From the NCBI GenBank assembly GCA_902778665.1, contig CACYYN010000033.1:1-64000 (forward strand): DNA of 64,000 bases, read 5' to 3'. The stretch comes from Oscillospiraceae bacterium. Lineage in GTDB: Bacteria > Bacillota > Clostridia > Oscillospirales > Oscillospiraceae. A program made the position numbers and the translations under genes. The notes below the pieces were generated by a model that had not been told where the DNA came from, searched no databases, and saw only the letters and a list, made by a program, of their open reading frames with translations. Below, one piece after another: positions 1-7,955 of the stretch. How positions within the stretch are numbered: the first letter of the stretch is position 1; each line of letters begins with the position of its first letter.

Positions 1-164
1 TGGTGCTCCACCTTCTGCTGCTCCCACGTTTTGTAAAACGGACAGGGCTTGCTGCCGAATTTTGCATTGCACAGTGCGTTGCACCTGCCGGACTTGCTCC
101 GGGCGGAACAGTCTTTCTCTGCCCTCCGGCAGTAGGGCCTGTTGTCTCTCAAATAGTCATTCAT
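1..164 (-). CDS. Small Cys-rich protein, cut by window edge
   Basis: Reading the minus strand from ATG at 164 gives an open frame (MNDYLRDNRPYCRRAEKDC...) that runs off the window start. It carries regularly spaced cysteines and ends its visible part with CPFYKTWEQQK. Small proteins with a Cys pattern followed by GRC and CPFYKT are common in clostridial mobile elements; the function is unknown and a small zinc-binding fold is a guess. A modest ribosome site (AAAGGG) lies about 10 bases upstream. It follows the sigma-like gene on the same strand and fits the mobile-element setting. Confidence 0.6.
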   Translation of the reverse strand, partial: MNDYLRDNRPYCRRAEKDCSARSKSGRCNALCNAKFGSKPCPFYKTWEQQKVEH

Positions 165-262
165 GTTATTTTTCCCTTTCTGAAGGGCGGATTGCTTTTG
201 CCCCTCTACTTCCCCAATGAGGAAAAGTTTTGATTTTGAGTCACAAAAACTGAAAATAATTT

Positions 263-769
263 TTATTTTTCTCTCAGTTCTCTGCAGATATCCCTGTAGC
301 GCTTCATCTGTCTGGAAAAAGTTTTTTGTGCTCTCCCCAATTTTTCCGCTATCTTCCGATCGGAAATCTTCCAGTCTTCCTTCCACAGTTCAATAATCCG
401 GTCAGCATCCGGGTCCATCTCCCGGAGAAGCTGAAGCAGTTTCTCCACAAGATCTCTATCGGCTGTTACCTCTTCCATTCCGACATCATTGCCTGAGAGC
501 AAATCAAGCAGACTACTCTCACAGCCGTCATCATCGGTTATCGCCTCATCCAAAGACAAAGGCTTTTGCCCGCAACGGAACTCACAATCATCACACATGC
601 CGTCACAAATCCACCATTTCTCTTTGGGACAACAGCATCTCCCGCTATACTGTTCTTTTTGCCTTAGTGTTCTCCTCCATCGGTCATACTCTGCAAACTC
701 CTCCTCCGACACGGAAAACCATTCTCCCGTTCCTCTGTCATAAATCCGGTTTTTTCTTTCTTCTTTCAT
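263..769 (-). CDS. Sigma-like helix-turn-helix protein
   Basis: This 168-residue protein has a variable N-terminal half with a Cys cluster (GRCCCPKEKWWICDGMCDDC, near residues 43-62) that could bind metal. Its C-terminal third reads like the DNA-binding region 4 of sigma-70-type proteins (ELWKEDWKISDRKIAEKLGR, then AQKTFSRQMKR). Similar proteins occur in integrative elements of Firmicutes. The ribosome site GGAAAGGA precedes ATG 769. No promoter is obvious in the 48 bases between the upstream terminator and the start, so expression may depend on read-through or antitermination of the leader. The target genes are unknown. Confidence 0.65.
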   Translation of the reverse strand: MKEERKNRIYDRGTGEWFSVSEEEFAEYDRWRRTLRQKEQYSGRCCCPKEKWWICDGMCDDCEFRCGQKPLSLDEAITDDDGCESSLLDLLSGNDVGMEEVTADRDLVEKLLQLLREMDPDADRIIELWKEDWKISDRKIAEKLGRAQKTFSRQMKRYRDICRELREK

Positions 770-817
770 TTCTCTGTCCTTTCCGTCCCGGAGGGCAGAA
801 AGGGCAGCAGAAACAAA

Positions 818-856
818 AAAGCCGGTGATCTGTTATCGTTGCAGACCACCGGCTTT
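818..856 (-). terminator. Rho-independent terminator upstream of the sigma-like gene
   Basis: A 15-bp stem (818-832 with 842-856) reads on the minus strand with one G-U pair and is followed by six T residues and a further T-rich stretch. The wobble is allowed only on the minus strand. It lies 48 bases upstream of the sigma-like start, so it either ends the transcript above or acts as an attenuator for that gene. Confidence 0.75.
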
Positions 857-859
857 AAC

Positions 860-1004
860 CATGCTCCCTGAAAATGGGCGTAGAAGATCTAAGCACCGGA
901 TCTGCAGGATTTTTCAGGCGGCTTGCCGCCTTTTCAAATCCATATGATTCCGCTGCCCCTTCGTGGCCATCTCAGGGACTATTGAATTTTTTTCCAATAA
1001 AAAA
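860..1004 (-). other. Structured leader between two terminators
   Basis: No gene is visible here. The minus-strand RNA can form a hairpin GGCGGC-AA-GCCGCC (917-930), extended outward by GGATTT/AAATCC pairing. Two 7-base blocks, TCCCTGA and TCAGGGA (near 971-977 and 866-872), can pair. A segment near 877-886 is complementary to the loop of the next terminator upstream (about 1019-1027). This could be a small RNA bounded by terminators or an antitermination leader. Confidence 0.4.
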
Positions 1005-1055
1005 AGCCGGGGCTATCCTTCTACGCCAATCAGGCATATTCGGATAGCTCCGGCT
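1005..1055 (-). terminator. Terminator of the SOS-like operon
   Basis: A 14-bp stem (1005-1018 with 1042-1055, one mismatch) is followed on the minus strand by seven T residues. It lies about 110 bases past the last gene of the SOS-like operon and probably ends that transcript. Confidence 0.7.
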
Positions 1056-1167
1056 ATTTGATCCTCATGAATTCAATCAAGGGATACTTACCGATAACTT
1101 CCTGTCCGAAAGATAACTCCGCACTCGGCTCCACGTCTATGACGGGGCACATTCGAGGTAGCTTCTC

Positions 1168-1392
1168 TCAGGCATCATTCTGTTTTAAAATCTCATGTAT
1201 CTGGTGCACCAGGACATCCAGATCGATCTGCTCATATCTCCCTTTACTCAGTTTCATCTCCAGATAAATTTTCTGTCCCTCACGATTATCGACCACCAGG
1301 TCGCAAATTCTGCGGGGGCTGCTGCTGTCGCGGGAGTATATGGGGTAGTGTTTTCGCTTGGGGTCCTGTGCTTCCTGACTCTCTTGCTGCAT
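1168..1392 (-). CDS. 74-residue protein of the SOS-like operon
   Basis: The start at ATG 1392 is chosen because GAGGAG lies 9 bases upstream; the open frame extends further but overlaps the previous gene without a ribosome site. The protein has a basic N-terminus (DPKRKHYPIYSRDSSSPRR) and a compact C-terminal part ending in an amphipathic helix (LDVLVHQIHEILKQ). I do not recognise the family. It is the last gene of the polymerase operon, 61 bases after the YpsA-like gene, so a role in the same damage response is inferred from position only. Confidence 0.55.
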   Translation of the reverse strand: MQQESQEAQDPKRKHYPIYSRDSSSPRRICDLVVDNREGQKIYLEMKLSKGRYEQIDLDVLVHQIHEILKQNDA

Positions 1393-1453
1393 TGCTCTCG
1401 TCTCCTCTGTCAGATCATGGATATCGGAAGACTGCAGGGATTGCTTTATTTTC

Positions 1454-1957
1454 TTATCCCTGCAGGAACCGAACAGGGATGCTGTTTTCTTTTGCATAAC
1501 GGATGGTGGGATTGCTGACTCTGCCGTCGCCGACGGCGATGAGAAAGCTGCTGTGGTCCACCATCCACCGGTTTCTCTCCTGCAGGGCACAGGGTGCCTC
1601 TGCCGGTGACACGGTTCTGATGTAATCTGCCTGCTGCAGAAGGTCTTCATACTTTTTCAGCCAGGGCTTGTCCCATTCCCTCTCATAGGCGGGATACGGG
1701 AGAGCCGCAATCAGCTTCAGCTCCGGAAAGCGGGACTTCAGCCGCACCACAATATTCCCCGCCCAGATCTCCGGGCCCCGGGACATACCGGTGATGAAGG
1801 TGGTATAGCCGTTTTTCACAGCAGTGAGAATCTCATTTTCCAGATCCACCTTGATGTCGTCCTCACCCCGGTGCACACTGCCGGACACGCCGGAGGCGAT
1901 GCAGCAGCGATGCTTTCGCAGCTCTTCTTCAGAGGCAGGCTTATTTGGGGGGCTCAC
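1454..1957 (-). CDS. YpsA/DUF1273-type SLOG-fold protein
   Basis: The 167-residue protein has the SLOG Rossmann-like pattern: a beta strand entering FITGMSRGPEIWAG (near residue 55), LKLIAALPYPAYEREW, then a distal acidic/Arg region ending LIAVGDG. YpsA-family proteins are thought to bind nucleotide-type ligands; the activity is unknown. The GTG start overlaps the stop of the upstream gene (GTGA) and has GAGGAGG before it, so the two are translationally coupled. In clostridial mobile elements this family often sits beside a Y-family polymerase, as here. Confidence 0.75.
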   Translation of the reverse strand: MSPPNKPASEEELRKHRCCIASGVSGSVHRGEDDIKVDLENEILTAVKNGYTTFITGMSRGPEIWAGNIVVRLKSRFPELKLIAALPYPAYEREWDKPWLKKYEDLLQQADYIRTVSPAEAPCALQERNRWMVDHSSFLIAVGDGRVSNPTIRYAKENSIPVRFLQG

Positions 1958-2487
1958 GGTGCCGCCTCCTCAAAGCTCTCGGCAAAGAGATCTATGCCCT
2001 CCTCCGTGAAGGCATTTTCCAGCGTATAAAGGTCCCGCAGGGCGATTTTCTTCTCGTCCAGCAGCAGAAACTGCCGGTTCACCTGCCACACTCTGCCCGT
2101 CACGGTGACGTATTGTCCGCCGCTGCCGTAGGAGGCACTGTCACTGTCCCCGCAGGGGACGAAGAAGACCGCCGTTGCCATCACACAGTTCTGCTTTGCT
2201 TGAGCTCTCGTCTTCGTCAGAGCATGGAGGATATTGAGCCTTCTGTCCAGCTCCTCGATCTCCCCTTCCGAAAGCTGCCGCCTCAATTCATACAGCACCT
2301 CCTTTGATGCCACGGCCTCGTTAAAGCCCTTCAGTGCATCAAAGGGTGAGAATATTTTTGCCCTTCTGCCCGCCGGCATGGACGGGTGCTTCAGGCGGAA
2401 ATCATCCGTCGGGGTGTGGACCGGCTGGCCCTTTCTCAGCACCTCCGCATAGGGGAAGTCAGCCGGCATGGGCATTGCTCCGATCAC
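1954..2487 (-). CDS. UmuC-associated protein (YolD-like position)
   Basis: This protein of about 177 residues contains HPSMPAGRRAKIFSPFDALKG (near residue 35), followed by a helical segment (ELDRRLNILHAL) and a beta-rich C-terminus with GGQYVTVTGRVWQV. Proteins of this type are found directly after Y-family polymerase genes in Firmicutes, the position YolD-family proteins take in Bacillus; a shared fold is not shown here. GTG 2487 is chosen because AAAGGAG lies 8 bases before it; GTG 2496 would sit on the ribosome site. A polymerase accessory role is inferred from position. Confidence 0.65.
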   Translation of the reverse strand: MIGAMPMPADFPYAEVLRKGQPVHTPTDDFRLKHPSMPAGRRAKIFSPFDALKGFNEAVASKEVLYELRRQLSEGEIEELDRRLNILHALTKTRAQAKQNCVMATAVFFVPCGDSDSASYGSGGQYVTVTGRVWQVNRQFLLLDEKKIALRDLYTLENAFTEEGIDLFAESFEEAAP

Positions 2488-2505
2488 CTCTCTCACTCCT
2501 TTCTT

Positions 2506-3900
2506 TCAGGCCCGGTGCCCGCCGATCTGGAGATTTCTCTCCAGCGTGGTGGCACCCTCCCACAGATTTTTGCCGGTAAAAAGGGCGTTTGCCCCGTATT
2601 TTGTACGCACGGAGCGCATGGCACTCCGGATTTTTCGTTCCTTTTCCTGGGCGTCATAGTCGGTGAACAGATCCAGCTGAAGGCTGCCGCCCTCCGTCTT
2701 CACATCACAGGCGCAGATGCCGAGCCTGCGGTAGAGCAGACGCCGGTCGGTGCAGGCGTCAAACTGGGCGGCAAGCACCTGCGAAACCTGCTGCGGGCTG
2801 TTGGTTCTGCCCCGCATTCTGGCCGTGCCCGTGCTGTGCACCGGGTGAAGCCTGCCGTAGAAATCCAGAGCCACTCTGCCGTCATAGTCCGGCACCTTTT
2901 CCAGGCTCTTGTAGTCATAGCTCACCCACCAGGTGAAAAGAGGTGAAACCAGGTGTTTTTCAAACAGGTCGGCACAGAGCACATCCACCATCTCGAGGAA
3001 CACGTTTCTCGCCTCCCCGTAAGAGTAGGGCCTTGGGAGAACCTGCCCGTTGGAGATGCTGTGGGAGTCGGTATGGTAGGATTTGATGTCCTTTATGGTG
3101 ACGCTCTCCCTGCCCCAGGCATGGTCAATGAGAATCTCCCCGTCGATGCCGAAGGTACGGTAAAACCACTCCTCATCCGTCTGCGACCGGGCTGCCGCCT
3201 CCCCCATGGTGTGAATGCCGCCGTTGTGCAGTCTTGCGGCTTTGCCGGGCCCCAGCTGCCAGAAGTCCGTCAGGGGGCGGTGATCCCACAGGAGATACCG
3301 GTAGCTCTCCTCATTCAGCTCTGCAATTCTGGCTCCGTTTTCATCCGGCGGGGCCTTTTTCGCCACAATGTCCATGGCCACCTTGGCCAGATACATATTG
3401 GTGCCGATGCCAACCGTGGCCGTGATGCCCGTCTCGGCAAGCACATCCCGGATGATGGTGACGGCCATAAGCCTTGCCGGCTCCATGCCCAGCTCCAGAG
3501 CCTTTTCCCGATAGGCGTCGAGATAGGGGTCACAGAAGATGAAGGACTCATCAATGCTGTAAACGTGGATATCCTCTGCCGAGGCGTATCGCAGAAGCAC
3601 CGCATAGATCTGTGCCGAAACCCTCTCATACTCCGCCATACGGGGCAGAGCAATGAGGTAGGAAAGACGCCTGCGGTTTCTGGCCTCCCAGAGCCGGATG
3701 GCCTGCTTCGCCTCAAAAAGCCTCGGTCTGCCCGGCACGCCCTTTGCCTTCAGATTCGGGGAGACGGCAAGGCAGATGGTCTGGTCGCTCCGGGTCTCGT
3801 CCGCCACCAGCAGGTTTGCCTTCAGGGGGTCCAGATCACGGTAGACGCATTCCACCGAGGCGTAGAAAGACTTCATATCAATTGCAATATATGCTGCCAC
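2506..3900 (-). CDS. Y-family DNA polymerase (UmuC/ImpB-like)
   Basis: This 464-residue translesion polymerase opens with IAIDMKSFYASVEC, which supplies the first catalytic Asp, and has YSIDESF near residue 110 for the second acidic pair. A helix-hairpin-helix region follows (WQLGPGKAARLHNGGI). The little-finger domain then runs to an unusual C-terminus without a clear beta-clamp motif, though LQLDLFTDY could serve as one. The start is GTG 3900, because GGAGGAGGGGGAG immediately precedes it; an upstream TTG would lie inside that site. It sits 27 bases after the S24/LexA-like gene, as in UmuDC-type operons. Confidence 0.9.
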   Translation of the reverse strand: MAAYIAIDMKSFYASVECVYRDLDPLKANLLVADETRSDQTICLAVSPNLKAKGVPGRPRLFEAKQAIRLWEARNRRRLSYLIALPRMAEYERVSAQIYAVLLRYASAEDIHVYSIDESFIFCDPYLDAYREKALELGMEPARLMAVTIIRDVLAETGITATVGIGTNMYLAKVAMDIVAKKAPPDENGARIAELNEESYRYLLWDHRPLTDFWQLGPGKAARLHNGGIHTMGEAAARSQTDEEWFYRTFGIDGEILIDHAWGRESVTIKDIKSYHTDSHSISNGQVLPRPYSYGEARNVFLEMVDVLCADLFEKHLVSPLFTWWVSYDYKSLEKVPDYDGRVALDFYGRLHPVHSTGTARMRGRTNSPQQVSQVLAAQFDACTDRRLLYRRLGICACDVKTEGGSLQLDLFTDYDAQEKERKIRSAMRSVRTKYGANALFTGKNLWEGATTLERNLQIGGHRA

Positions 3901-3927
3901 TTTCTCCCCCTCCTCCGGCAAAGGGAA

Positions 3928-4551
3928 TTACCGGATGTCCGTCAGCACCTTGACCGCAACGCCCTGTATCGTAAGGCTCTGCCCGGCTTTAAAGTCGATA
4001 CGCTGCACGGGCATGCTGTCATTCTCCGGCTCAAGGTCCACATAGCCCTGGGTCAGATGGGGGCGATAGCGTTTGAGAGTGGCCTCTCCGTTATCGTCCA
4101 GCGCAACCACCACCTGGCCGGGATCGGCATAGGCCTGCTCCCGCACCAGCACCAGATCACCGGAGTTGATGCCGATGTTGATCATGGATTCGCCGTCGGC
4201 AATGAGCACATAGTAGTCGCCCCCGCCCAGATACTCCTTCGGCAGTGACACGTAGCCCGTGATATCCTGCACGGCCAGCTTCCGCAGCCCGCAGGAAACC
4301 GTGCCGATAATGGGGATCTGGCGCATCTGCCGCTGGACAATCTCTTCATAGCTGATATAGCCTCTGCTGCTGCCGTCGCCGATGAACTCACCGTTATCCT
4401 TCATCATCTTCATGTACCGGCCCACCGCCGGGCGGGAAATGCCGGTTGACGAGGCGACCTCCGAAATCGTGGGCATCTCGCCGAAGGCCTCCTTGTAGGA
4501 GGCGATACACGCCCGGATCGTATTCACGTCTCTGATGCTTCTTTTCTGCAT
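3928..4551 (-). CDS. S24/LexA-like self-cleaving repressor
   Basis: The 207-residue protein has an N-terminal winged-helix region (TISEVASSTGISRPAVGRYM, near residues 28-47) and a C-terminal S24 peptidase domain. The Ser-Lys dyad is visible as DGESMIN and ATLKRYRP. The expected scissile site is a Cys-Gly pair (VSCGLRK), as in UmuD, rather than the Ala-Gly of LexA. ATG 4551 is chosen because AAGGAG lies six bases upstream. It heads the polymerase operon and probably represses it until RecA-stimulated cleavage after DNA damage. Confidence 0.88.
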   Translation of the reverse strand: MQKRSIRDVNTIRACIASYKEAFGEMPTISEVASSTGISRPAVGRYMKMMKDNGEFIGDGSSRGYISYEEIVQRQMRQIPIIGTVSCGLRKLAVQDITGYVSLPKEYLGGGDYYVLIADGESMINIGINSGDLVLVREQAYADPGQVVVALDDNGEATLKRYRPHLTQGYVDLEPENDSMPVQRIDFKAGQSLTIQGVAVKVLTDIR

Positions 4552-4604
4552 ATTCTGCTCCTTCCGTGCACGGAAAAGGTTTTTCGAGATCGTCATCTCT
4601 CTTC

Positions 4605-4640
4605 GTGCAATAATATAGCACATGTATCCCTGCTTTTCAA
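4605..4640 (-). promoter_or_regulatory. SOS-like operon promoter with overlapping palindrome
   Basis: On the minus strand TTGAAA (4640-4635) and TATATT (4617-4612) are 17 bases apart. The near-palindrome 4605-4621, with GTGC/GCAC arms and 14 of 17 positions symmetric, covers the -10 box, so a bound repressor would block RNA polymerase. It does not match the Bacillus GAAC-N4-GTTC LexA box. Confidence 0.7.
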
Positions 4641-5047
4641 TCCCTTTTCCGGCCTCAGAGGCGAAACGGGATGAATTGTGGTTGCCCTCGGAAAAGTTCT
4701 CATTCTGTCGGTCTTCTCCCTGCTTCCCGTCACCGCCGGAGACACCTGAAGGCAGATTCCGGAATCAGGGTGCAAAAGTCAGGGGCTTTTTTTCGGCACT
4801 CCGCACAAAATCCCCCATTCAAAGAGCCAACTCCTTCGTGATTTCGCCGGAAAGAACAACAGCCACCGTTACATAACTAATATGCAATCAAATTATGGAA
4901 ACCTCAAAACCACAAAATGTAGATTCGCTAAAATGCAGACAAAATTTATCCCTCTCTCCCCTCTCAGGGTTGCTACCCGTCCACAAGTGGGAAAACTCCA
5001 ACAGGCCGTTGGAGAATTTCCTTTCCCTACAATGGGCATAAAAAAAT
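4641..5047. other. Gene-free spacer
   Basis: No convincing gene is seen on either strand upstream of the SOS-like promoter. The short open frames here lack ribosome sites and recognisable protein features. The stretch ends at the conserved-loop hairpin, which marks the start of the insertion-sequence debris. Confidence 0.5.
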
Positions 5048-5125
5048 CCTGCAGGCGGTGATCGTCGTTCTCATCACCGCCTGCAGGTTTTACTTTGGAA
5101 CCGGAGCATTGAACCGTATTCCGCA
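5048..5125 (-). repeat. Conserved-loop hairpin repeat, copy 1
   Basis: A perfect 15-bp stem (5048-5062 with 5073-5087) encloses the 10-base loop CGTCGTTCTC. On the minus strand seven T residues follow, so it works as a terminator. The adjoining 21 bases (5097-5117, GGAACCGGAGCATTGAACCG...) and the loop recur at 56.65 kb with a different stem sequence. It abuts the IS66 remnant. Confidence 0.75.
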
Positions 5126-5246
5126 TTTTACCTATGTTTTTGAGCAGTTTCTGGAGCATGCAAATGATCCTGTCTCAGATTATATCTCTGATCTTGTTCC
5201 GTGGTCAGAAACTATTCCCGATCGATACAGAAAACTGAATATGTGA
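5125..5246 (+). pseudogene. IS66-type transposase, C-terminal remnant
   Basis: The plus-strand frame ends YVFEQFLEHANDP, DYISDLVPWSETIP and DRYRKLNM before TGA 5246. This matches the C-terminal tail of clostridial IS66 transposases, which typically ends in a (L/M)PWSE...P..CR pattern. Everything upstream of this tail is missing and is replaced by the hairpin repeat. It is a dead fragment that marks old insertion activity at the edge of the mobile region. Confidence 0.65.
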
Positions 5247-5337
5247 TTTCTTCAGCCGCTCTTTCCGGGGCGGATGTAGTTTTAGGCCACCCCGTGTGGT
5301 TTACCATTTACGAAGAAATGAATGCCTTATCTACTGC

Positions 5338-5805
5338 TCAGGGGTTGTGTGATGCCTGTTTATTTGTTCCGGCGATTCCGGAAGTCGGAATCGGCGTGAG
5401 CTCTCCAGGACTGGTTCTTCTCCAGTTTCTCATTCCTCGCAACAACATCGATAGAAAGCGTTTTCGGAAATGTACCATCATGGAAGGGTCGAAAAGAGGC
5501 TCCATATGAAATTCATGCAGGCCCAGATAGTACTGAACGTATGGATTCTCCTGGATGTACCGGACTGTGTCTTCATCACTTAATCTTTCGCTCTGCCTCA
5601 GACTGACAGCACCGAAGGCTACTCTTGCTGAGATTGCCCCTCTGCCCGTTTCCTGTGACATAGACTGAACGTAGTATTCTTCTATCCGTTCCCACGGTGT
5701 AATCTCTGCAAGCTTGACCCATCTGTTTTTGGCATCAAGCTTCCCACCAAAGGGGAGAAAGAAATCTTCTATCGTCTGCTGCTCTCTATTGATCTTCCGG
5801 TACAT
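5338..5805 (-). pseudogene. Truncated DDE transposase (IS1182/IS5-like N-terminus)
   Basis: The minus-strand frame from ATG 5805 (MYRKINREQQTIEDFFLPFG) matches the N-terminal domain of IS1182/IS5-type transposases, including ISARVAFGAVSLRQ, YIQENPYVQYYLG and FDPSMMVHFRKRF. After that motif the frame loses similarity and stops early; the expected catalytic DDE core of more than 250 residues is absent. The residual sequence before the stop reads better in another frame, so a frameshift or deletion is likely. It could bind IS ends but cannot transpose. Confidence 0.8.
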
Positions 5806-5935
5806 AGAACTACCCCCATAATAGCTGTGCCTTTGAAGACGACAGAGATTTTGGATAGTTCTATTATACCATACACCGTACTTTTTGTGCATTGTTTCTG
5901 CACAAAAATACTATTTACATATTATTAAGAATTAA

Positions 5936-6070
5936 TTTGTTCAAAACTATATTTTTCAGCAAACTCGAATTACGGATTTACTGGCTCTGAACGACCAGAA
6001 TACTCAAGGTTTTTATGGCAAAAAGCGAATAACTTACGATGAGCTTTACTGGACTATACAGGGCAGGTAG
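5936..6070 (+). pseudogene. Unidentified C-terminal gene fragment
   Basis: A plus-strand frame without a start codon ends with GFYGKKRITYDELYWTIQGR before TAG 6070. It reads like a true protein C-terminus cut off at its 5' side, probably by the event that brought in the A+T-rich region. I do not recognise the family. The rest of 5806-6202 is A+T rich and shows no gene. Confidence 0.35.
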
Positions 6071-6202
6071 GAATTCTTTAAAATACACTAACTATTTTAA
6101 TTAGCACGACAAAATATATTGAATAAATAAAAGGGCCGTCTTACGACACTCAATTTTTTTCACACTATTTTCTATTAATCTCTGTAGTACATATGAAAGA
6201 AA

Positions 6203-6592
6203 TCACTCTATAATAGTAGCTATTGCTTCTATTTCTATTTCCATCCCGCCATTAAATTTCCCAATTTGCATAGTTGAACGCGCAGGAGGATTTTCTGGAA
6301 AAAACTCTTCGTATGCTGAGTTAAATTCTTCAAATTTATCTATATCCGCGACGAAAACCATTGTTTTAAAAATGTGGGATAAATCAGAACCTGATCGTTC
6401 TAGAATCAGTTTAATATTTCTTAGTATTTGGCGTGTCTGCTCAGAAATATCACCAGGGGCAACAAGTTTATTTGTGTTAGGATCTACAGCAGTAATTCCT
6501 GCAGTATAAATAAGATTCCCAACTTTAAACCCTTGTGAGTACCATCCACCAGGCTTGGGACCATCATCAATTTTTATTACTTCTGCTTTCAT
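6203..6592 (-). CDS. RidA/YjgF-family enamine/imine deaminase
   Basis: The 129-residue protein matches the Rid family in length and in the closing motif (ENPPARSTMQIGKFNGG, then MEIEIEAIAT). The conserved Arg that binds the substrate carboxylate is present (PPARST). Rid proteins hydrolyse reactive enamines and imines released by amino-acid enzymes; YjgF-type members also sit in ureide and pyrimidine operons. It is the last gene of the operon and its ATG overlaps the stop of the allantoinase-like gene by four bases. It may release ammonia from an imine intermediate of the pathway. Confidence 0.88.
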   Translation of the reverse strand: MKAEVIKIDDGPKPGGWYSQGFKVGNLIYTAGITAVDPNTNKLVAPGDISEQTRQILRNIKLILERSGSDLSHIFKTMVFVADIDKFEEFNSAYEEFFPENPPARSTMQIGKFNGGMEIEIEAIATIIE

Positions 6593-7938
6593 CTTATTCC
6601 TCCTATAGATTTAATATATTTTCCTGTTCCTTCTTGCGCTACTATTGTACCATCTGAATATACTTTTTCCCCTCTTACAAATGTAGCACATACCTTACTT
6701 GTAAAGCATTTTCCTTCAGTGGCATATTTATCCGTTTTAATAGCATACAAAGAATCTTCAGCGTGATATACCCAAGGAGAATCTAAGTTTACAACAACTA
6801 AATCAGCATCGTGACCTACCTTAATGCCTCCTTTGCAATAGTCCAGCCCAAATGATTTTGCAGGTTTATTTGAAATCATTTTAGCTATTGTCTCGATTGG
6901 GATATGGCGTTTAATCACTCCTTCATCAAGCAAAGTCGGCATAAATAAATCATTTCCTGGGAAACCTCCTGGCGCTTTCCAGAAATCGACATCAGATTTA
7001 TCTTTACTTGAGTATGTTGCATGGTCTGTACCAATACAGTCAACATCATTATTTCTTACTAATTCCCACAGTGAATCGACATCAGAATGATATCTGAGCG
7101 GTGGACTGCATTTTGCGAAAGCTCCATATTTACCTATATCTTCTCTGGTCATGCTCAAATAATGGGGACAAGTTTCAAAAGTGATATTTGCACCTTTCTT
7201 CTTGTATTCTAGGATCAACTCGGCAGTCCGCGGATTGCTGACATGGCATATGTGCGTTTTACAACCCGAATTAAGCGCATAAAAACATGCTCTCAAGACT
7301 GCCTCAGACTCAGCAATTACTGGTCTGCTTTCGCAAAAGAATTCATATCCCATATTTGTATCTTTATATCTTGAAGTGAATCCGTTGCATAATGATTCAT
7401 TTTCAGCATGTATTCCTATCAGTGCGTTGTGCTCCTTAGCGGTAAGCATTAATGTATAGAGAGAATAATCATCAAAATACTTATAGTCACCCGCATTACT
7501 CATAAACACTTTAAATGCCGCTGCTCCTGACTCTTTCAGAATTTTAATATTCTGATATGCATTAGGCTGTATTCCTGCCCATAGTGCAAAGTCAATAACA
7601 CATTCTTCTTCCCCAAGCTTGACTCTTTCCAAATAAATCTTCTCATCACATGCGGAAGGGAGATAACCAGATATAGGCATTTCGATAATTGTTGAAATGC
7701 CTCCAGCAGCTGCAGACTTTGAACCGTCTTTAAAACTACCGCAATAAGTAACATGACTATGTGTATCTATTCCCCCCGGAAGAATATACATATTTTCATA
7801 TGAGTACGTCTGGACAGCATCATATTCTTTGTCATTAGAAAACACTTCACTTATTATTCCATTATTAATGCCAATATTGACTTTACTTACGCCCTCATCA
7901 AATACTACAAACGCATCTTTAATTATTACATCAAACAT
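6589..7938 (-). CDS. Allantoinase-like cyclic amidohydrolase
   Basis: The 449-residue enzyme belongs to the dihydroorotase/allantoinase/hydantoinase superfamily. The binuclear metal site is complete: DTHSHV near residue 58, the carbamylated Lys in AAFKVFMSN, GIHAEN, THICHVSN and the Asp in IGTDHA. ETCPHYL followed by KCSPPLR resembles allantoinase more than D-hydantoinase. It opens cyclic ureides such as allantoin or hydantoins to N-carbamoyl products, which the M20 enzymes of the operon could process. The exact substrate cannot be read from sequence. Confidence 0.85.
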   Translation of the reverse strand: MFDVIIKDAFVVFDEGVSKVNIGINNGIISEVFSNDKEYDAVQTYSYENMYILPGGIDTHSHVTYCGSFKDGSKSAAAGGISTIIEMPISGYLPSACDEKIYLERVKLGEEECVIDFALWAGIQPNAYQNIKILKESGAAAFKVFMSNAGDYKYFDDYSLYTLMLTAKEHNALIGIHAENESLCNGFTSRYKDTNMGYEFFCESRPVIAESEAVLRACFYALNSGCKTHICHVSNPRTAELILEYKKKGANITFETCPHYLSMTREDIGKYGAFAKCSPPLRYHSDVDSLWELVRNNDVDCIGTDHATYSSKDKSDVDFWKAPGGFPGNDLFMPTLLDEGVIKRHIPIETIAKMISNKPAKSFGLDYCKGGIKVGHDADLVVVNLDSPWVYHAEDSLYAIKTDKYATEGKCFTSKVCATFVRGEKVYSDGTIVAQEGTGKYIKSIGGIR

Positions 7939-7955
7939 TTTTTACCCTCTTTTGT

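Noticed and set aside
3-233. 76-residue plus-strand frame at the window start
   Set aside because: It lies antisense to the Cys-rich small protein and has no ribosome site or recognised pattern.
1168-1650. Longer 160-residue version of the last SOS-operon gene
   Set aside because: Its N-terminal half overlaps the YpsA-like gene out of frame and has no ribosome site; the strong GAGGAG before ATG 1392 supports the short form.
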